Of a stretch of DNA of 6,127 nt, positions 6,108-6,127 are shown one piece after another. Both the position numbers and the translations under genes were made by a program. The notes beneath the pieces are model-generated. The model had not been told where the DNA came from, searched no databases, and saw only the letters and a program-made list of their open reading frames with translations. Source of the stretch: an uncultured Oscillospiraceae bacterium (lineage in GTDB: Bacteria; Bacillota; Clostridia; Oscillospirales; Acutalibacteraceae); contig CABUAS010000091.1 of NCBI GenBank assembly GCA_902489595.1, positions 1 through 6,127 on the forward strand, in the 5' to 3' direction. Numbering within the stretch: the first letter of the stretch is position 1; every line of letters starts with the position of its first letter.

Positions 6108-6127
6108 TTAAAACTACACTCTTTACA

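Noticed and set aside
6122..6127. TTTACA at the window edge as the -35 of a divergent rightward promoter
   Set aside because: The matching -10 and any gene would lie outside the window, so nothing supports it.
1..6127. tRNA, rRNA, CRISPR array, insertion sequence or prophage genes
   Set aside because: I saw no cloverleaf, spaced direct repeats, transposase or integrase motifs, and nearly all bases are accounted for by ordinary genes.

Overview
The window looks like chromosomal DNA of a low-to-moderate GC (about 40% by eye) anaerobic member of the Clostridia, probably a gut Oscillospiraceae/Lachnospiraceae-type organism. This is inferred from strong AGGAGG-like ribosome binding sites, Firmicutes-style gene families (GPH sugar symporter, cytosolic Cys-type sulfatase, two-domain FkbM methyltransferase) and GTAGGG...CCCTAC intergenic hairpin repeats of a kind I associate with that group. 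No rRNA or other phylogenetic marker is present, so the placement is tentative.

Layout. Bases 1-45 hold the probable last codons of a rightward gene that runs in from the left. From 56 to 1606 (+) lies a GPH/MelB-type sugar:cation symporter. Bases 1607-1822 are intergenic: a + strand hairpin terminator built from a GTAGGG repeat module, a second 55-bp double-hairpin repeat with GTAGGG/CCCTAC ends, and a strong bidirectional terminator shared by the converging transcription units.

From 6107 back to 1823 (-) is one compact four-gene unit. It starts at a near-consensus extended -10 promoter and reads, in transcription order: FkbM-family SAM methyltransferase, MscS-family small-conductance channel (five-helix type), TauE/SafE-family anion permease, and a type I sulfatase lacking a signal peptide. 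The gaps are 2, 3 and 26 nt, and the ribosome binding sites of the second and third genes lie inside the end of the preceding gene, so these are very probably co-transcribed and partly translationally coupled.

How they may work together (inference). The sulfatase would release sulfate in the cytosol from an imported sulfated compound. A TauE/SafE permease is a plausible exit route for the freed sulfate or sulfite, and an MscS channel could relieve osmotic or anion load. The methyltransferase's target is unknown. The convergent GPH symporter could import a sugar substrate, but it is terminated separately and need not belong to the same pathway. No sulfatase-maturating enzyme, regulator, RNA gene, CRISPR array, insertion sequence or phage gene is visible here. 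The individual families are all known; the four-gene combination is the item most worth following up.
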